The notes under the pieces are model-generated. The model was not told the DNA's origin. It saw only the letters and a list, made by a program, of their open reading frames with translations, and ran no database searches. The translations under genes and the position numbers were made by a program. Positions 15,733-16,107 of a DNA stretch of 16,107 nt are shown piece by piece (the first letter of the stretch is position 1; the number at the start of each line of letters is the position of its first letter). The DNA lies in NCBI GenBank assembly GCA_964555935.1, contig CAZKUN010000208.1:1-16107 (forward strand), written 5' to 3'. This DNA comes from CAZKUN01 sp964555935 (lineage in GTDB: Bacteria > Armatimonadota > Zipacnadia > Zipacnadales > VGFC01).

Positions 15733-16107
15733 AGCGCTCGCCTCCTGGCCCGCGTCATCCGGACCGTCGGGCACTCTTCGCCTCTGCGAGCGTGGGGTCC
15801 TGCGACAATTGGGAAGACGGCTGATAGGGTGCTCTACGAAGAAAGTCGGCGCAAATGGGGGGCCGTGTCGACTGGTATGTACAGGGGGACTCGAGATCAT
15901 GCCGCTCGTCGTGATCTCGAGCTTTCCACTTCATAGGATCATCCACCCCCACCAAAGCGCATCGATGGGAGGAGACCGTGCCGGCGCCGTCTCCCGCCGA
16001 GGTTGTGACACTTGATGGTGCCCCCCGCCATACCCCTCACGAAGAACTCCCATGTGGCCTTACCCCCTAAAGCGAGTCCAGGTTCAGTGTTAGTATCTGG
16101 GTGTACC
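15733..16107. other. Non-coding leader / intergenic region at the right edge
   Basis: This stretch of about 375 bp lies upstream of the Gfo/Idh gene and holds no convincing gene. It contains the AGGAGG ribosome site, a long inverted repeat at 15890-15921, and a minus-strand frame that is open from the edge to a TGA at 15939-15941, which I cannot assign. A promoter for the operon should lie here or further right, but no good -35/-10 pair was found. Confidence 0.6.
15890..15921. repeat. Long inverted repeat upstream of the Gfo/Idh operon
   Basis: CTCGAGATCA (15890-15899) and TGATCTCGAG (15912-15921) are perfect 10-bp arms. A G-U pair and a G-C pair can extend the stem to 12, leaving an 8-nt loop. 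It is about 160 bp upstream of the Gfo/Idh start and 18 nt past the stop of an unassigned open frame entering from the right. It could be a terminator-like hairpin without U-tract, an operator, or a leader RNA structure. Confidence 0.6.

Noticed and set aside
15733..15900. N-terminal extension of the Gfo/Idh protein back to an ATG at 15900
   Set aside because: The extension is Arg/Pro-rich and unlike the family. A Tat signal and an AGGAGG site place the start at 15732.
15971..15994. Inverted repeat GGAGAC...GTCTCC with a GC-rich loop
   Set aside because: A 6-bp stem with a 12-nt loop is weak and expected by chance. It has no T-tract and no clear link to a gene end.

Overview
This GC-rich window carries seven protein-coding genes. 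It most resembles a member of the Planctomycetota/PVC group, or a similar uncultivated lineage such as Hydrogenedentota or Armatimonadota. The grounds are the gene families: an HzsA-related heme protein, two very large exported proteins that join a methyltransferase-like domain to PQQ-type beta-propellers, a Tat-exported Gfo/Idh oxidoreductase, a DUF6807 ('PmoA-like') protein and a sugar phosphate isomerase/epimerase-like protein. No rRNA, tRNA, CRISPR array, transposase or phage gene was seen. The taxonomic call is inference from family content.

Layout from right to left, following minus-strand transcription. A leader of about 375 bp (15733-16107) with a strong inverted repeat precedes a four-gene cluster: Gfo/Idh/MocA oxidoreductase (15732-14500), duplicated DUF6807 protein (14382-12607), TIM-barrel isomerase/epimerase (12577-11747) and a 1317-residue methyltransferase/PQQ-propeller/LamG protein (11730-7777). 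The gaps are 117, 29 and 16 bp. Every gene has a clear Shine-Dalgarno sequence, so an operon is likely. One plus-strand gene (5972-7768), a von Willebrand factor A (VWA)-domain envelope protein, is convergent with this cluster across only 8 bp and divergent from the next minus-strand gene. Then come a second methyltransferase/PQQ double-propeller protein (5804-2574, a paralogue without LamG) and an HzsA-related protein with a discoidin-like domain and one CxxCH heme motif (from 2480, running off the left edge).

How the parts may work together (inference): six of the seven products carry export signals (Sec, lipoprotein-like or Tat); only the isomerase/epimerase looks cytoplasmic. Gfo/Idh enzymes and TIM-barrel isomerase/epimerase proteins act together in sugar and glycoside oxidation pathways. 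Discoidin and LamG modules are typical carbohydrate- or surface-binding domains, and the CxxCH protein could pass electrons. The window may therefore encode an envelope module for oxidative handling of a carbohydrate. The substrate and the roles of the propeller and DUF6807 proteins cannot be read from sequence.

Several starts were moved from the longest open frame to sites supported by a Shine-Dalgarno sequence plus a signal peptide or conserved N-terminus. This matters for the Gfo/Idh (15732), DUF6807 (GTG at 14382), isomerase (12577) and HzsA-related (TTG at 2480) genes.
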